DNA of 64,000 nt from Streptomyces sp. TS71-3 (GTDB taxonomy: Bacteria; Actinomycetota; Actinomycetes; Streptomycetales; Streptomycetaceae): contig NZ_BNEL01000001.1 in the NCBI RefSeq assembly GCF_018327685.1, positions 1,240,001-1,304,000 of the forward strand. The letters run 5' to 3'. The notes under the pieces were generated by a model, which worked only from the letters and a program-made list of their open reading frames with translations, was not told where the DNA came from and searched no databases. Below are positions 61,652-64,000 of this stretch, in pieces; positions within the stretch are counted from its first letter, which is position 1, and each line of letters opens with the position of its first letter. A program made the translations under genes and the position numbers.

Positions 61652-64000
61652 GGCTTCTCCCTGCCCGTCGCCGATGGGTTCTGCGTCTGGTCGGGCCGTG
61701 CCCGACGAAGGCCCGCCTGGTAGCTGCTGAGGAAGCTGTGGGCGCGGCCGGCGGCCAGGCCCGGAGCCGTGCCTTCCCTGGTGGGGGGCCGCTCGGCCCG
61801 CCCTTGCGAGGCTGCGGGCCGCTCAGCGCGGACTTGTGGACCGGACTGCGCGGACGAGGGCCTTCTGGGCAACCCGGCCTGCGTGAGGTCGTTCTCCCCG
61901 CCGGACTGCTGCGCGGCTCGCCCGGCCGGGCGGCGGGCAGCGGGTCCGGCCGCCGGGCGGTCCGCCGCCGGTCCCCGGTCGCCGGGAAGTGTGCGCGAGG
62001 CCGACGAGCCATGCGGGCGCTTCAACCGGTCGCCGTTCGCCTGCCCCGGAATCCTGCCGGTGAGGGGCCGTTCCGCCATGGGCCCCTGCCGGTCGGTAGG
62101 GGACTGCGCCTGCGTCTTGACGAGTGTGGCCGATATGCGCACCTCGGCCCGTACCCCGCTGCGGCCCGGTGGAGAGCTGAACCTGACGGTGATGCCGTGC
62201 CGGGTGGCCAGCCGACCGACCACGAGCAGTCCCAGCTGCCGGGACGCGGGGGCGTCAGCGGAGCCGGGCGTCGCCACGCGCTGGTTGGCCATGGCGAGGT
62301 CGCTCTCGCTCATCCCGATTCCCTCGTCCTGGATCTCCAGCAGCACCGAGCCGTCGTGCTCCCATCCGCCGCCGATGACCACCTGGGTGTGCGGCGGCGA
62401 GAACGCGGTGGCGTTGTCCAGCAACTCGGCGACGAGCCGCCCCAGGTCGCCGGCCGCGTACCCGGTCACGTCGACGGGAGGCGTCGGGTGGACGAGCACG
62501 CGCTGGTAGCGCTCGATCTCGGAGACGGAGCTCCGCAGCACCGTGTCCAGCGACACACGCTGGCGGGACGAGCGCAGCAGCGTGCTGCCGCACAGCACCA
62601 TCATGTTCTCGTTGTTGCGCCGCATACGGGTTGCCAGGTGGTCGAGTGTGAAGAGGCTGGCCAGCTGGTCCGGGTCCTCCTCGCGCCGTTCGAGCTGCTC
62701 CATCAGCAGCAGCAGGCGGTCCACCAGGCTCTGGCTGCGCCGGGAGAGGTTGACGAGGGTGTTCCTGAGGTCACCGCGCAGGCCGGCCTGCTCCGCCGCC
62801 AGGCGCACGGCCTGGGAGTGCACCGTGTCGAAGGCCCTGGCGAGCTGGCCGAACTCCTCCGTGGTGTGCACCGGCACGACGTCCACCTCGGCGTTCGTCG
62901 TCTGCCCCTCGCGCATGCTCATGACCGCGGCGGGCAGCCGGTGCTCCGCCACGTCGAGTGCCGTCGTCCGCAGGACGGTCAGCGACCGCAGCAGGTGCCG
63001 GCCGATCGCGAGGCCGATGGCGAAGGCGAGCAGCAGCACCGCGAAGACGAGCACGGACGCCATGCCCGCGCGGTCGCTGGCCTGGTCCTGCAACTGGGCC
63101 GAGGTGGTGCGCAACGAGCGGGTGAGGTCGTCCCCCACCTTGTCGAGGAGCATTCCGGTGTCTTCCGAGGCGTGGTTCCACTTCTCGACCTGGAGCGGCA
63201 GCGAGGTGGTGCCGACCTGCTGTGCGGCCGCCCCGGGGGTCATGGCCAGCGCCTTGTTCACCGTCCGCTCGCGCCAGTCGACGGACGGCCCAGTGACCGT
63301 CCGCTGGTAGTCTTTCAGCTCCTCGGGGGCGGCCACGGTCCGGAAGTCGCCGAGGCCGTCCCGCATGCGGATGTCGGACTCCTGGAGATCCCTCAGGAGC
63401 GCCGGGGTCATCGAGTGGCCCGGGCTGGCCGCCTGCAGCACGATCACGTGCTGGAGGTGGACCTGCTCCACGATCGCCTCCAGGTCGTACAACGTCGTTG
63501 CCGACCTGGAGAGCTGGGGAACGCTGAAGGGGCTGAAGAGCGCCTGGTCCAGGTTGAGCACGCCCGTGATGATCGTGCTGTAGTCGCTGAGCGCGGTCCA
63601 GGAGGCGATGTGCCCGGACGCCACCTGCGCGCGCAGAGCGGGCAGGCGGGTCAGGAGGTGGGCGGCGTCCCGATAGCGGTTCGCCGCGACACCGTGGAGG
63701 GAGACCTCCCGGTTCCTGGTGCTCGTGACGGCCTTTCGGGCGCTGTCGACGCGGCTCGTCTGCATCCGCAGATCGGATGGTTCAAGGTGAACGCTGTCGC
63801 CCAGCCGCTCGACGGACATGGTGCGTTCCATCTGGAGGGTGTCCAGCAGGGTCCGCAGCTCGCTACGCATCTTGACCAGATGCTGCATGTCCGAGAAGGA
63901 GTTGGCCTGCTTGACGTCTCCCCGGATCTGGACGACGCCCAGGCCGACGGCGAGCACGGCCGGCACCATCAGCACCGCCCCGAGCTTCACCAGCAGCCGC
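61648..64000 (-). CDS. Conservon sensor kinase (CvnA-type), 5' end outside window
   Basis: The frame is open through base 64000 (LLVKLGAVLMVPAVLAVGLG near the edge), so the first residues are missing. At least 784 codons remain. A membrane helix at the start and one near residue 320 enclose an all-helical nitrate/nitrite-sensor-type (NIT) domain. HAMP and a degenerate dimerisation region (RNTLVNLSRRSQSLVDR) follow. The ATPase domain shows N box ELLDNATAFSPP and G1 QDEGIGMSE. The last 150 residues are a disordered Arg/Gly/Pro tail. It senses an unknown signal and works with the coupled roadblock and DUF742 proteins. Confidence 0.92.
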   Translation of the reverse strand, partial: RLLVKLGAVLMVPAVLAVGLGVVQIRGDVKQANSFSDMQHLVKMRSELRTLLDTLQMERTMSVERLGDSVHLEPSDLRMQTSRVDSARKAVTSTRNREVSLHGVAANRYRDAAHLLTRLPALRAQVASGHIASWTALSDYSTIITGVLNLDQALFSPFSVPQLSRSATTLYDLEAIVEQVHLQHVIVLQAASPGHSMTPALLRDLQESDIRMRDGLGDFRTVAAPEELKDYQRTVTGPSVDWRERTVNKALAMTPGAAAQQVGTTSLPLQVEKWNHASEDTGMLLDKVGDDLTRSLRTTSAQLQDQASDRAGMASVLVFAVLLLAFAIGLAIGRHLLRSLTVLRTTALDVAEHRLPAAVMSMREGQTTNAEVDVVPVHTTEEFGQLARAFDTVHSQAVRLAAEQAGLRGDLRNTLVNLSRRSQSLVDRLLLLMEQLERREEDPDQLASLFTLDHLATRMRRNNENMMVLCGSTLLRSSRQRVSLDTVLRSSVSEIERYQRVLVHPTPPVDVTGYAAGDLGRLVAELLDNATAFSPPHTQVVIGGGWEHDGSVLLEIQDEGIGMSESDLAMANQRVATPGSADAPASRQLGLLVVGRLATRHGITVRFSSPPGRSGVRAEVRISATLVKTQAQSPTDRQGPMAERPLTGRIPGQANGDRLKRPHGSSASRTLPGDRGPAADRPAAGPAARRPAGRAAQQSGGENDLTQAGLPRRPSSAQSGPQVRAERPAASQGRAERPPTREGTAPGLAAGRAHSFLSSYQAGLRRARPDQTQNPSATGREKP

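Noticed and set aside
1..64000. CRISPR arrays, rRNA and tRNA genes
   Set aside because: No regularly spaced direct repeats with unique spacers and no rRNA or tRNA signatures were seen.

Overview
The window is high-GC DNA with strong G/C preference at third codon positions, a bldA-type TTA codon pair in one small ORF, a conservon-type signalling operon, Tat-exported enzymes, RHS wall proteins and a modular PKS/NRPS locus. All of this points to Streptomyces or a close relative. The many decayed genes suggest a variable part of the chromosome. I found no rRNA, tRNA or CRISPR array.

Layout. 1-19048 is a surface and polymorphic-toxin region. It holds an RHS protein with a Hint domain and an RNase-like tip plus a likely immunity gene, a Tat-type DyP peroxidase, a secreted DNRLRE/LamG gene split by a 983-bp IS5-family element (3-bp target duplication ACT), and a second, very large RHS protein with an unrecognised low-GC tip and an overlapping membrane-protein gene. 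19049-21214 is repeat-bearing spacer and a frameshifted AAA/DUF4143 ATPase gene. 21487-30711 is ordinary accessory metabolism: a DUF2079 membrane protein, an OmpR-type two-component system, a sugar-porter MFS, and a sugar isomerase/oxidoreductase pair with a divergent ROK regulator. 30712-33042 is gene debris: a DyP gene end, a DUF234-type ATPase fragment, and a P450 gene with an in-frame stop just after its heme cysteine. 33342-36224 holds a DD-carboxypeptidase, a drug-type MFS and a small TTA-containing ORF.

37701-49820 is a compact hybrid biosynthetic locus, all on the + strand. It encodes ACP-KS-AT-AT-ACP-C (2048 aa), A-PCP, a stand-alone KS, a P450, an MbtH protein and a formyltransferase. 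Inferred logic: the first AT lacks the malonyl-binding Arg and may load a monocarboxylic starter. The KS and second AT would make one unreduced extension, and C/A/PCP would attach one amino acid, giving a beta-ketoacyl-aminoacyl thioester. There is no thioesterase or reductase. The free-standing KS has Cys but Asn in place of the first catalytic His, so it is a candidate for the release or cyclisation step. I do not recognise the cluster, and it is the best candidate here for an undescribed system.

49821-53056 holds an RHS fragment, a fulvocin C-related protein with a ten-cysteine tail, an nSTAND NTPase fragment and a membrane-linked double nitroreductase. 53313-57482 is a TetR-controlled dihydroxyphthalate decarboxylase-like gene, a Tat amidase, and a 56-aa ORF coupled to the amidase. 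57827-59554 groups an alkyltransferase, a 2OG-Fe(II) oxygenase and an Ada-type zinc protein, probably for alkylation repair. 59551-60414 has a truncated SDR and a small unknown protein. 60604-64000 is a conservon (DUF742, roadblock, sensor kinase) that runs off the right edge and shows no GTPase gene.
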